Source of the DNA: Romboutsia sedimentorum
GTDB taxonomy: Bacteria; Bacillota; Clostridia; Peptostreptococcales; Peptostreptococcaceae
Direction: 5' to 3'
Length of the DNA stretch: 64,000 nt
Assembly: GCF_030131845.1 (NCBI RefSeq)
Contig: NZ_JASKYM010000008.1
Location: 1 to 64,000 of the forward strand
This document shows positions 46,648 to 56,036 of this stretch, one piece after another. Numbering within the stretch: the first letter of the stretch is position 1; each line of letters begins with the position of its first letter. The notes beneath the pieces were generated by a model. It was not told the DNA's origin and made no database searches. It was given only the letters and a program-made list of their open reading frames with translations. A program made the translations under genes and the position numbers.

Positions 46648-47838
46648 TTACCTTTTTATGCTTTCAAACAGCCCGTTACTATTAGTTATGTTAATTGCGC
46701 CATTTTGTTGTATATTCTTATCAATATAAACTTCAAACTCTTTTTTCTTAGTATCTATTACTTCTAAAATGTTACCTGGTATTGAATATATATATTCTAG
46801 TATACCTTTTGTATCATTTACTACTAACTCATCTTTATACAAATGTTTATGTATATCGGTAAAGTATTTCTGTAATATATATTCCCCATTATCTAATCCA
46901 AATTTATTCGAAAGTTTTTCTTCAGAAATTTTTATATTGCTATTAAATTTTATCATAAGCTCTTCTAACTCTTTCATATGGTCACCGCCAATAGTCGAAC
47001 AATAAAAACGCCCTCCTACTTTTAGAACCCTTTTTATCTCAGAAAGAACTTTATCTAAATCATTCATATAAAATAATATGTGGTTAGCTATTATTATGTC
47101 AAAACTTTCATCTTCATATGCAATATTATTTGGATCTACTATTTTGAAATTAAATTTTTTATTATATCCATCTAAATTAAGCTTTGCATCATTAATCATA
47201 TCTTGGCAGACATCAGTTAAAGTTACTTCTACTTTATCATTTAGACTTTCTATATTTTTAGCCCATAAAGCTCCATTTCCACATCCTATTTCTAAAACCT
47301 TACTCTTTTTTCTTAATTTTATATTATTAAATGTCCAGTTGTACCATCCATGCTTATTAGAACTAAATCTATCTTGCAGTTTAACATTAGCATTTAAGTT
47401 TGATGAATCTACATATTGTTGCAATAATTCTTTTTCATTTTCTAGGATTTTTATTATGTCTATCGTTTTGTTCCAGTCTAAGTCTTCATCCTTTTGAATA
47501 CTAACTTCTGCTGTCTCTATGGCATTTAACACTGTTTTCATATGATTTATTTTGTTTTTGATAATATTTTTTTGTAATTTCAAAGAATTCACCATATCAT
47601 CTTTTTCAAAACTATATAATTCAGTGTTCATAACTTCGTCTAATGATAGACCTAAGTATTTTAGAGCTAATATTTTCTTTAGCTTTATAAAATCCTCATT
47701 TGAGTATAATCGATGACCTGAGCTATTATGATGTGATGGCTTAAGTATACCTTTAGCATCATAGTATCTAATGGTTCTTATTGTCACCCCAGCCATTTTA
47801 GCAAATTCACCTGTAGTGTATAAATTTTTTTCTTTCAC
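46648..47838 (-). CDS. MerR-type regulator fused to a SAM-dependent methyltransferase
   Basis: 396 residues. Residues 1-75 are a MerR winged helix (YTTGEFAKMAGVTIRTIRYYDAKGILKP, SGHRLYSNEDFIKLKKILALKYLGLSLDEV), about 90-140 a coiled-coil dimerisation helix, and from about 175 a class I methyltransferase with motif I VLEIGCGNGALWAK, acidic loop LTDVCQDMINDA, and ILFYMNDLDKVLSEIKRVLKVGGRFYCST. The GTG start is supported by GGGGGAG 5 nt upstream. Such fusions occur in Firmicutes; the regulated gene and methyl acceptor are unknown. A dyad lies between its own -35 and -10. Confidence 0.85.
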   Translation of the reverse strand: MKEKNLYTTGEFAKMAGVTIRTIRYYDAKGILKPSHHNSSGHRLYSNEDFIKLKKILALKYLGLSLDEVMNTELYSFEKDDMVNSLKLQKNIIKNKINHMKTVLNAIETAEVSIQKDEDLDWNKTIDIIKILENEKELLQQYVDSSNLNANVKLQDRFSSNKHGWYNWTFNNIKLRKKSKVLEIGCGNGALWAKNIESLNDKVEVTLTDVCQDMINDAKLNLDGYNKKFNFKIVDPNNIAYEDESFDIIIANHILFYMNDLDKVLSEIKRVLKVGGRFYCSTIGGDHMKELEELMIKFNSNIKISEEKLSNKFGLDNGEYILQKYFTDIHKHLYKDELVVNDTKGILEYIYSIPGNILEVIDTKKKEFEVYIDKNIQQNGAINITNSNGLFESIKR

Positions 47839-47868
47839 TATATCTCCCCCAAGTTATTGCCTAATATC

Positions 47869-47899
47869 ATTTTATAAGATTACGTTACGTAATGGTCAA
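47869..47899 (-). promoter_or_regulatory. MerR-gene promoter with dyad in the spacer
   Basis: Minus strand: -35 TTGACC (47894-47899), and -10 read either as TATAAA with 17-bp spacer or TAAAAT (47869-47874) with 19-bp spacer. The spacer holds a perfect inverted repeat ATTACGT-A-ACGTAAT (47879-47893). A 19-bp spacer with an internal dyad is the hallmark of MerR-regulated promoters. Confidence 0.75.
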
Positions 47900-48053
47900 T
47901 AAGTATTTTTAAATTTTATTAAGTTCCTTAAAAAATAATATTTTGGCTTTTAAAATCTTATTTCCTCTTTATTTTATAAAGTTTTTACCCTTTTAAAAAA
48001 ATTAATTAAAACTATTTATTTTATATTATATCATCACTTTTTGTCATAAAATA

Positions 48054-48084
48054 AAAAATACCACCTATTTTTGGCAGTATTTTT
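48054..48084 (-). terminator. YitT gene terminator
   Basis: AAAAATAC and CC arm pairs with GG and GTATTTTT across a small internal loop; T run on the minus strand. Confidence 0.7.
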
Positions 48085-48107
48085 CGTTTTATGTGGAATT
48101 TTGAAAT

Positions 48108-48779
48108 TTATTGAACTTGTTGAGGCTTTAATACTTCATCCTTATTCTCTTCTTTTTCTTTTCTTTTCTTTTCTATTCTTGCTATTAAGAAGTCTATTGT
48201 TAGTCCATTAATTACAACTGCCATTAAAGAATATACACCTTTTCCTAAACCAAAAGTAAATCCTCCAAATATAACAACAAGTAAATCTACCACTAATAAC
48301 GATACTCCTATGTTAAAGTTTGTATATTTATTTAATATTTTCGCAAGTATATCTGTTCCACCTGTAGATGCATTTATTGAAAATGCGATTGCTAATCCTA
48401 TAGAGCATACTACTGTTCCTAACAACACCGCTAATATCATATTATTTGTTAATGCATATGAATGGAATACTTTTTGCATAATATCCATAGCAACTGATAA
48501 CATAATACTTGCGTATATCGTTTTGAATCCAAAATCTCCACCTATTAATATAAATGAGATTGTAAATAATATTAGATTACCTATAAATATTATAGTTCCC
48601 ATCGATAACTGAGGTATATAGTAGTTTATTACTATAGCTATACCACTTAATCCACCACCTGCTATTTCATTAGGGGCATAAAAATATTGTATTCCAAAAG
48701 CAACTAAAACAACTCCTATTGTTATTAGCACGTAATCTTTTAATATATTTGCCTTATTAATTTTTTCCATTGTCTTCAT
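48108..48779 (-). CDS. YitT-family membrane protein, short form
   Basis: 223 residues from the ATG at 48779 after AAAGGA; the upstream residues in the open frame are not protein-like. About six hydrophobic segments: VLITIGVVLVAFGIQYFYAPNEIAGGGLSGIAIV (family start), IIFIGNLILFTISFILIGGDFG, GLAIAFSINASTGGTDILAKILN and VVDLLVVIFGGFTFGLGKG. The cytoplasmic DUF2179 domain found in most YitT proteins is missing; the gene ends in a charged tail (RIEKKRKEKEENKDEV). YitT proteins are implicated in transport; the substrate is unknown. Confidence 0.8.
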   Translation of the reverse strand: MKTMEKINKANILKDYVLITIGVVLVAFGIQYFYAPNEIAGGGLSGIAIVINYYIPQLSMGTIIFIGNLILFTISFILIGGDFGFKTIYASIMLSVAMDIMQKVFHSYALTNNMILAVLLGTVVCSIGLAIAFSINASTGGTDILAKILNKYTNFNIGVSLLVVDLLVVIFGGFTFGLGKGVYSLMAVVINGLTIDFLIARIEKKRKEKEENKDEVLKPQQVQ

Positions 48780-48958
48780 TCCTTTTCCTTTGATATGATT
48801 ATTAAATTTCGAATTATTTCTTAGCTTAAAACATACATATATATCATATATAATACTATTTAAAATACATTTAATCAATAAAAACAGTCTTATTGCTAAT
48901 GTTTTATGACAATCCTTATATATGAAAGTTACTAATTAGAGGGGTGATTTACATTACT

Positions 48959-50158
48959 ATGTATGGTTCTGAAAATAAGTCTTTATCCAAATTTCTATCA
49001 AAAAATCTAACAGAATTAAAGTCAAATGGACTTTATAACAAAATAGATTCACTTCAAAGCTCTAATGGTCCAATTATAAAAATAAACGATAAAAATTTAA
49101 TAAATTTATCATCTAATAATTATTTAGGTTTAGCTACAGATGATAGATTAAAAAAAGCTGAAATTGATGCAACTAATAAATATGGTACAGGAGCTGGAGC
49201 TGTAAGAACTATAAATGGTACTCTTGAAGTTCACGATATTCTTGAGTCTACTATTGCTAAGTTCAAAGGAACAGAATCTGCTATCGCATTCCAATCAGGA
49301 TTTAATTGTAATATGGGTGCTATATCCGCTGTCATGGACAAAAATGATGCCATTTTATCTGATGAATTAAACCACGCATCAATAATAGATGGTTGTAGAT
49401 TATGCGGATCTAAAGTCATAAGATATAAACATTCAGATATGAATGATTTGAAAGAAAAAGCTAAGCTAGCTAAAGAAAGTAATCAATATAATAAAATTAT
49501 GGTCATTACTGATGGAGTTTTTTCTATGGATGGTGATATTGCTAAGTTGCCAGAAATTGTTGAAATAGCTCAAGAATTTGATTTAATTACATATGTTGAT
49601 GATGCTCATGGATCAGGAGTTACTGGTAATGGCGCTGGAACATGTAAACATTTTGGCTTGTCTGATAAAATCGATTTTCAAATTGGAACTTTATCTAAAG
49701 CTATTGGAGTAGTAGGTGGGTATGTTGCTGGCTCAAAAGATCTTATTGATTGGTTAAAAGTCAGAGGTAGACCTTTCTTATTTTCAACATCTTTAACTCC
49801 TGGATCTGCTGCTGCTTGTACAAAATCTATAAATATTCTTATGAAAAATGATTATTTAGTTAATAAAGTATGGGAAAATGGAAATTATTTAAAAGAAGGT
49901 TTAAAATCTTTAGGTTTTAATATAGGCAAAAGCGAAACACCTATAACTCCTTGCATAATAGGTGATGAAACTAAAACTCAATTATTTAGTAAAAGACTTT
50001 TAGAAGAAGGTGTTTATGCTAAATCTATAGTTTTTCCTACTGTTCCAAAAGGAAGTGGAAGAGTTAGAAATATGCCAACAGCCTCCCATACAAAAGAAAT
50101 GCTTGATGGAGCTTTAGCTATTTATGAAAAAGTTGGAAAAGAATTAGAAATAATATAA
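48959..50158 (+). CDS. kbl: glycine C-acetyltransferase (2-amino-3-ketobutyrate CoA ligase)
   Basis: PLP enzyme that splits 2-amino-3-ketobutyrate with CoA into glycine and acetyl-CoA. 399 residues from ATG 48959, the length usual for Kbl; a GTG 15 bases upstream abuts the AGGGG ribosome site. PLP motifs: [13 protein letters not shown] near residue 50, [26 protein letters not shown] near residue 215 and lysine in [14 protein letters not shown] near 247. Located 31 bp before tdh, forming the threonine-to-glycine pathway. Confidence 0.95.
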   Translation: MYGSENKSLSKFLSKNLTELKSNGLYNKIDSLQSSNGPIIKINDKNLINLSSNNYLGLATDDRLKKAEIDATNKYGTGAGAVRTINGTLEVHDILESTIAKFKGTESAIAFQSGFNCNMGAISAVMDKNDAILSDELNHASIIDGCRLCGSKVIRYKHSDMNDLKEKAKLAKESNQYNKIMVITDGVFSMDGDIAKLPEIVEIAQEFDLITYVDDAHGSGVTGNGAGTCKHFGLSDKIDFQIGTLSKAIGVVGGYVAGSKDLIDWLKVRGRPFLFSTSLTPGSAAACTKSINILMKNDYLVNKVWENGNYLKEGLKSLGFNIGKSETPITPCIIGDETKTQLFSKRLLEEGVYAKSIVFPTVPKGSGRVRNMPTASHTKEMLDGALAIYEKVGKELEII

Positions 50159-50189
50159 TTTTTATTTTAATTTATTAGGAGGAAAATAG

Positions 50190-51143
50190 ATGAAAAAAGT
50201 CCTTATTACTGGAGCTTCTGGTCAAATTGGGTCAGAACTAACTTCAAAACTTAGAAGTGAATACGGTGTTGATAATGTTGTTGCTACTGATATACGTTCT
50301 ACTAGTGAAATTATAAATAATGGTTTATTTGAAACACTCGATGTTATGGATATTAACTCTATGGCTTCAATTGCAAAGAAATATAATGTAGATACAATAA
50401 TTCATTTAGCTTCTTTACTTTCTGCTATAGGTGAACAAAATCCACAATTTGCTTGGAAACTTAATATGGGTGGATTGAGTAATGTATTAGAAGTTTGTAA
50501 AGAACTTAACTGTAAATTATTTACACCTAGTTCTATAGCCGCATTTGGTTCTAATTCTCCTAAAAATTTAACTCCACAAGATACTCTACAAAGACCTAGC
50601 ACTATGTATGGCGTCACTAAAGTAGCTGGAGAATTACTGTGTGATTATTATTTCAACAAGTTTAAAGTAGATACTAGAGGTGTTAGATTCCCTGGTTTAA
50701 TATCATATGTAACGCCTCCTGGAGGTGGAACTACAGATTATGCTGTTGATATATACTATGAAGCCTTAAAAAACAAAAAATATGATTCATTTATAGCTAA
50801 AGGGACTCAAATGGATATGATGTATATGCCAGATGCACTTGATGCTATAGTTGATTTAATTGAGGCTGATAGTTCTAAATTAATTCATAGAAATGCATTT
50901 AATATAACAGCCATGAACTTTGATCCAGATGAAATTTCTAATGAAATAAAAAAACATATCCCTGAATTTGAGTTTGGGTATAATGTAGATCCAATACGCC
51001 AATCAATTGCAGAATCTTGGCCTAATTCTATTGATCCAACATGTGCTATAAATGAATGGGGTTTTAAAGTTAATTATGATTTAAGTAAAATGACCATTGA
51101 TATGTTAGAAAAATTAAAAATTAAAGGAATTGGTTGTAACTAA
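50190..51143 (+). CDS. tdh: L-threonine 3-dehydrogenase, SDR type
   Basis: Oxidises threonine to 2-amino-3-ketobutyrate with NAD. 317-residue short-chain (epimerase-type) enzyme rather than the zinc MDR form. NAD-binding VLITGASGQIGSELTSKL at the N terminus, LASLLSAIGEQNP near residue 75, the Tyr-Lys pair in STMYGVTKVAGELLCDYY near 140, and FPGLISYVTPPGGGTTDYAV near 170. Its partner kbl lies directly upstream and a strong GGAGG site precedes it. Confidence 0.95.
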   Translation: MKKVLITGASGQIGSELTSKLRSEYGVDNVVATDIRSTSEIINNGLFETLDVMDINSMASIAKKYNVDTIIHLASLLSAIGEQNPQFAWKLNMGGLSNVLEVCKELNCKLFTPSSIAAFGSNSPKNLTPQDTLQRPSTMYGVTKVAGELLCDYYFNKFKVDTRGVRFPGLISYVTPPGGGTTDYAVDIYYEALKNKKYDSFIAKGTQMDMMYMPDALDAIVDLIEADSSKLIHRNAFNITAMNFDPDEISNEIKKHIPEFEFGYNVDPIRQSIAESWPNSIDPTCAINEWGFKVNYDLSKMTIDMLEKLKIKGIGCN

Positions 51144-51180
51144 AAAAATCCCCGTATCTATTGATATGGGGATTTTTTTT
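51142..51180. terminator. bidirectional terminator between tdh and phnA-like gene
   Basis: Stem AAAAAATCCCCGTATC / GATATGGGGATTTTTT with one G-U, T runs at both ends. Confidence 0.85.
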
Positions 51181-51195
51181 ATTTAAAACGTAACA

Positions 51196-51540
51196 CTACG
51201 CTTTTTTAACAACACTAGATTTTAATTTAATAGCTCCGAAGCCATCTATTTTACATTCTATATCATGTCCATCAGATGCACCAGGAACTAAACGTATACT
51301 CTTAACTTTTGTTCCTATTTTTATAGATGATGAACTTCCTTTTACTTTAAGGTCTTTGATTACTGTTACAGCATCTCCATCATTTAATATATTTCCGTTT
51401 GCATCTTTTATAACGTCTGTATCTTCACCATTTCCTGATTCTAAAGACCATTCATGAGAACATTCTGGACAGACAAGAAGACTTCCATCTTCATAAGTGT
51501 ATTCTGAATTACATTTCGGGCAATTTGGTAAATTTTCCAT
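51196..51540 (-). CDS. PhnA-like zinc-ribbon protein (YjdM family)
   Basis: 114 residues from ATG 51540, preceded by GGAGG 10 nt upstream. The N terminus holds a zinc ribbon ([27 protein letters not shown], four Cys) and the rest the PhnA domain [39 protein letters not shown] (short parts cited). The name PhnA derives from the E. coli operon; phosphonoacetate hydrolase activity is not established for this family. No phosphonate gene is nearby. Confidence 0.9.
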   Translation of the reverse strand: MENLPNCPKCNSEYTYEDGSLLVCPECSHEWSLESGNGEDTDVIKDANGNILNDGDAVTVIKDLKVKGSSSSIKIGTKVKSIRLVPGASDGHDIECKIDGFGAIKLKSSVVKKA

Positions 51541-51687
51541 AATTATATTTCCTCCGTTCATTATTTTCAATTCCCTTTTATGAGCTATAGAGAACTTATT
51601 ATAGAATTATATAATATCATATTCTCGTTATGTTGACAAATTTCAATCAATATTCTTCATAAATTTGTGAACTGATTTTTTATATAT

Positions 51688-51727
51688 AAATACGTCCTAA
51701 TATATTATTATACATTAGGACGTATTT
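51688..51727 (-). terminator. amidase gene terminator
   Basis: 14-bp perfect stem AAATACGTCCTAAT / ATTAGGACGTATTT, 12-nt loop; it lies 30 nt after the amidase stop. Confidence 0.75.
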
Positions 51728-51756
51728 TAAAATTTAGTAAATATATTTACTGATTT

Positions 51757-53385
51757 TTATTTTAAATTTGGATCTTTTCTATGCTTAGTATTATCTTCAT
51801 ATATGTTTGCTATTTTTATTAATTTACCTTCTTGGAATTTAGATCCTACAAATGTAACCCCTATTGGCTCTCCAGTAGTTTTATATCCTGCTGGTACAGT
51901 AAGTGCTGGATATCCTGCTGGTGCATATACCATAGATGTTTGATTGCTTAATGATATTATAACATCTGCATTTTTTAATACATCATCTATAACTTTACTA
52001 GCTTTTTCTCTATTTTTATTAATTAATTTTTCATATTCTTCAATAGAAGTCTTGTCTTCTAATGAATTTTCTAATAACTCTTGACCATAAGGTGCTCTAT
52101 TATCTAAATCTTTTTTATTAAATTCGACTATGTCCTTTAACTCATTAATTCCCTTAACTTTTGCCATTTTAAGATATTTGTTAATATCATACTTAAAACC
52201 AACCTCTAGCGCTTTACTCATTTCTATATTATTAGCTTCATCTGAGAATTTAGTTTCTATTACTTTCGCTCCCATATCTTTAAATTCTTTTCCTATCCTT
52301 TTTAGAATATCAAGCTCTTCATTTCTGGCTCCTAAAGGTTTAATAATTGCTACTTTAAGACCTTTTACAGAGTTTTCATCTATATATTTAGTATAATATT
52401 CTTTATACTGTTCTGCTTCTTTTGTATCAACATCATTTGCATCATATCCAGATATAGCTTCAAGTATTAAAGCTGTATCGTCAACATTCCTTGCTACTAT
52501 ACCTGCTGTATCTTGTACTTTTACTATTGGGATTATTCTGTCTCTACTTACTAATCCTATCGAAGGCTTTATTCCAACAACTGAATTTTGGCTTGAAGGA
52601 TATATCATTGATCCAGCAGTTTCAGTTCCTATAGAAGCTACTGAAAATCCGCCCGCAACAGAAGCTGCTGATCCTGAACTTGACCCACCTACATCATATT
52701 TTCCATAAGCATTGTGTGTTTGGCCTCCTAATGCTGAATACCCACTAGATGACTTATCAGACATATAATTTGCCCATTCACTAAGGTTAGTTTTTCCTAG
52801 TATAATAGCTCCTTCTTCTCTTAGTTTTTGTGCAACAAAAGAATCTTTGTCTAAAACAGAATCTTTTAAAGCATATGCACCTGCAGTAGTGTGCATTTTG
52901 TCCGCAGTTCCTATATTTCCTTTTAAAGTTATTGGAATCCCATATAATTTTCCTTTTTTCTCTCCTGAATCTTTTTCTTTTGCAATTTTAATTACATCAG
53001 GATTTAATTCTATTATTGAGTTAAGTTTATTTATATCATATTTTTCAATTTTCTTTAAATAATATGTAACTAATTCTTCACAAGTAATTTGTTTTATATC
53101 ATACATATTTTGTATATCTTTTATATTTGCATTTACTACTAATTTATCGATACTTTTAAATCTAGCATCATCCATTTTTGTAAGTTCACTTTTAAATTGA
53201 TCTATATTAATTTTATTTTTTAGTTTAGTAGTTTTTTCATCATCATATTGATATTTCACCTGATCTGAAACTTGCTCTTCCATTACATGAGTAATGTATT
53301 TTGTAGTTATTTTTTGAAAATTTAATACTATAACTACTGAAATTACTGCAATTATGGATATTGCGTATATTAAAAATTTCTTCAT
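51757..53385 (-). CDS. amidase signature family protein, membrane-anchored
   Basis: Amide hydrolase with Ser-cisSer-Lys triad. 542 residues from ATG 53385 (GAGGAGA 7 nt upstream). An N-terminal membrane segment (about 4-23, LIYAISIIAVISVVIVLNF) suggests an outward-facing or anchored enzyme, unusual for the family, most of which are cytoplasmic. Catalytic Lys in PITLKGNIGTADKM near residue 155 and the signature GGSSSGSAASVAGGFSVASIGTETAGS near residue 235. Not GatA: no gatB or gatC nearby. The substrate is unknown. Confidence 0.88.
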   Translation of the reverse strand: MKKFLIYAISIIAVISVVIVLNFQKITTKYITHVMEEQVSDQVKYQYDDEKTTKLKNKINIDQFKSELTKMDDARFKSIDKLVVNANIKDIQNMYDIKQITCEELVTYYLKKIEKYDINKLNSIIELNPDVIKIAKEKDSGEKKGKLYGIPITLKGNIGTADKMHTTAGAYALKDSVLDKDSFVAQKLREEGAIILGKTNLSEWANYMSDKSSSGYSALGGQTHNAYGKYDVGGSSSGSAASVAGGFSVASIGTETAGSMIYPSSQNSVVGIKPSIGLVSRDRIIPIVKVQDTAGIVARNVDDTALILEAISGYDANDVDTKEAEQYKEYYTKYIDENSVKGLKVAIIKPLGARNEELDILKRIGKEFKDMGAKVIETKFSDEANNIEMSKALEVGFKYDINKYLKMAKVKGINELKDIVEFNKKDLDNRAPYGQELLENSLEDKTSIEEYEKLINKNREKASKVIDDVLKNADVIISLSNQTSMVYAPAGYPALTVPAGYKTTGEPIGVTFVGSKFQEGKLIKIANIYEDNTKHRKDPNLK

Positions 53386-53790
53386 AATATGTCTCCTCAT
53401 ACTAATATTTTTAATTTAATAGTTATGTTAAATACATTTTTAATTTTATAATTCTCTTTTTGATATTATATATGCATACATCTTTAAAATTTCTTAATTC
53501 ATACACAAAATATCTTAAACAAACAATTATTTTGTGTTTGTATAATTAAAATGTTATTTAATTTCCAATTTATATTATGATAATTTATATATTATGATAA
53601 TTTATATATTGTTATAATACGTATTTTATATATAATTTTAAACATATTAGATATCCTAATTAATTCAAAATATTACTTTTATAGTTTTTATATAAAATAA
53701 GAACCGTATCACAATAAAGTGATACGGTTCTTATTTTATATATTAGATATATTGTTAATTCTAATTAATATATATTATTTTTTGATATAT
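53386..53790. other. 405-bp AT-rich intergenic region with direct repeats
   Basis: Between the amidase start and the brnQ stop. Holds imperfect direct repeats of AATTTATATATTATGAT in three copies (53567-53616) and the brnQ terminator (53694-53737). No ORF is seen. Confidence 0.6.
53694..53737 (-). terminator. brnQ terminator
   Basis: 19-bp perfect stem with AAGAACCGTATCAC in the arm, 6-nt loop, then T run; 53 nt after the brnQ stop. Confidence 0.85.
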
Positions 53791-55107
53791 TTACATTATT
53801 TGTTCATTCTTACTATTATAATCTATATTATTTTTTGATGGTATGAAATTACCTACTATACCACCAATTAAAACTGGAATTATCCAGTTAAATCCTATCC
53901 CATCAAAAGGTAATTTATGTATAAATGACATTTTGATTCCCATACCATCAACAACTGTAAGTATACTTACTACTAAAGCTACATATGTAGCCCATTTAAA
54001 TGCATTATCATTTTTAATCTGTTTATTAAATAATGTCATTAACACTAATACTATTGTAGCTGGATAAATAACTGTTAATATCGGTGCTGAGAATTTTATT
54101 ATTGTACTAACACCAAAGTTTGCTACTACTGCGCTAAATATACATACACCAATTACTATAGTTTCATATTTTACCTTTCCATTAGAAATCTTAGCAAAAT
54201 ATTGACCTGTTGCTGAAACAAGACCTATAGATGTTGTTAAGCAAGCTAATCCTACTATTAATGCTAATACTATTTTTCCTGGTTGACCTAATAACTGTTC
54301 TGTTATATTTACTATTAATGATGTTTGATTTATATCAGCTGGGTTTATACCCTTAAACTGATGTGCAACTGTAGATCCTAAATATGCAAGTCCTCCATAT
54401 ACTATGAATAAAGCTACCCCTGCAACAAGACCTGCTTGTAATGTTAACTTAATTTTATCAGATTCCTTAGTATACCCCTTTTGTCCAAGCGATATTATTA
54501 CTACAGCTGATAAAGCTATTGCACCTAATGGATCCATTGTTTGATATCCTTGTTTAACTCCTTCTGCAAATATTCCCTCTATTACTGCTGGTTGATTTAA
54601 ATCTCCAAGTGGTGATACAATTCCCATAACAATTAAAAATATTAATGCAATTAATAATGCCGGTGTTAAGTATTGACCTATTATGTCTACAACTTTAGAT
54701 GGTTTTATTGTAAGCACAAGCGTTAAACCAAAAAATATTACTGAAAATAATATTGGACTAAATCCTCCAATAATAGGTGCCACACCCATTTCAAATGTTG
54801 TTGCTCCTGTTCTAGGTATTGCTAAAAGTGGTCCTAAACAAATCATGATTGATGCTGCTAATATTCTAGATAGAACTTTTCCACTTCTACCTAAAACCTT
54901 GCTTATGTCACCTTGACATTTTGCTGCTGCTAATATTGCTAATAAAGCTAATCCAACGTCTGCTATAACAAATCCGCTAAACCCTAGTAACCACTGGTTA
55001 CCTGATACTAGCCCTAAGTATGGTGGAAATATTAAGTTCCCAGCACCAAAGAACATGGCAAATAAGGCAAATCCTACAACTACTGTATCTAGATATTGTT
55101 TTTTCAT
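53791..55107 (-). CDS. brnQ: branched-chain amino acid transporter
   Basis: LIVCS-family sodium or proton symporter for leucine, isoleucine and valine. 438 residues, about 12 membrane segments, starting YLDTVVVGFALFAMFFGAGNLIFPPYLGL, the family signature, with LVSATGQYFAKIS and FSAPILTVIYPATIVLVLM later. In an amino-acid-fermenting Clostridium it supplies Stickland substrates. No T-box or other leader is recognised upstream. Confidence 0.95.
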   Translation of the reverse strand: MKKQYLDTVVVGFALFAMFFGAGNLIFPPYLGLVSGNQWLLGFSGFVIADVGLALLAILAAAKCQGDISKVLGRSGKVLSRILAASIMICLGPLLAIPRTGATTFEMGVAPIIGGFSPILFSVIFFGLTLVLTIKPSKVVDIIGQYLTPALLIALIFLIVMGIVSPLGDLNQPAVIEGIFAEGVKQGYQTMDPLGAIALSAVVIISLGQKGYTKESDKIKLTLQAGLVAGVALFIVYGGLAYLGSTVAHQFKGINPADINQTSLIVNITEQLLGQPGKIVLALIVGLACLTTSIGLVSATGQYFAKISNGKVKYETIVIGVCIFSAVVANFGVSTIIKFSAPILTVIYPATIVLVLMTLFNKQIKNDNAFKWATYVALVVSILTVVDGMGIKMSFIHKLPFDGIGFNWIIPVLIGGIVGNFIPSKNNIDYNSKNEQIM

Positions 55108-55355
55108 ATAAACCCCCTATAAAAATTTATAAGCATTTCCTATATTGAAGTAATTGTATAGTTTTTCATTCTAAATTGCAACAATTTTCAAAATATTTAA
55201 CACAATCTTAGCATTTCTCAATTTAATTCATATATTATATCAATATTTGCAAGGTATACTTCAAAAATTAATATAATAAAAAGGAAGTATCTAGGACATT
55301 TATTAAAAATCATAGATAACCCAATACTACCAAGTAGTGCTGTAAGCAATACAGT

Positions 55356-55961
55356 CTAAGGTGAATATCCAACTGGTTGCTTATTTAATGCAGAAGGTGC
55401 TTTTGTTACGAAATTAATTCCCTCTTTTAACCAGTTATGTATTGAATCAACATCTCTTTCTAATAAAATTTGGTCAAAACATTTTTTCCCTTTATTCATT
55501 TTAGATATTAGTTTTTCCCTTATACTTTTATTCTCTAAAACATTACCAACTGCTATTACACAGATTAGTTCTTCATCTTGCTTTATATCTAAGTATTTTT
55601 TACATTCTTTTTTATCATAAGTACCACCTATCCAGCATGTTCCTAGATTCATATGATTTGATTCTAGTACTAACATCTCACCATAGTATCCAACTTTATT
55701 TTTATAATTATCTATGTTTATATTCCCTACTAATGCTATACATGAATTTAGTCCCTTTATCATTCCATAAGATGCTGAAAATCCTTTGAAAAGTTTTAAA
55801 CAATCTTCTATAAATTGAAAGTTTAGATTACTTTCTTTATTTATTTTATCAATTAATTTTTTAAGCTCATTTACATCTCTATTTTCTAAGGGCTTACATA
55901 TATATGTCCTTCTTGATGTTCTATATTTTACAGATTCAATCCACTGCTCTTTTATTTCCAT
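55356..55961 (-). CDS. nitroreductase family protein
   Basis: 201-residue FMN oxidoreductase. The start ATG at 55961 follows GGAG by 8 nt. Conserved SVKYRTSRRTYICKPLENRDVN near residue 12 (FMN phosphate) and VLESNHMNLGTCWIGGTYDKKECK near 110 (flavin). C-terminal APSALNKQPVGYSP is the second FMN/substrate motif. Situated 75 bp downstream of a redox-type MarR regulator on the same strand, so probably its target. Confidence 0.82.
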   Translation of the reverse strand: MEIKEQWIESVKYRTSRRTYICKPLENRDVNELKKLIDKINKESNLNFQFIEDCLKLFKGFSASYGMIKGLNSCIALVGNINIDNYKNKVGYYGEMLVLESNHMNLGTCWIGGTYDKKECKKYLDIKQDEELICVIAVGNVLENKSIREKLISKMNKGKKCFDQILLERDVDSIHNWLKEGINFVTKAPSALNKQPVGYSP

Positions 55962-56036
55962 TTTAAATTCTCCATGCATAAGTCATAGAATCTATACTTA
56001 ATTTTTTATTAGTTCTACACTCGCTTTATTTTGTAT

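Noticed and set aside
55108-55355. T-box leader before brnQ
   Set aside because: The conserved AGGGTGGNACCGCG-type T-box sequence is absent.
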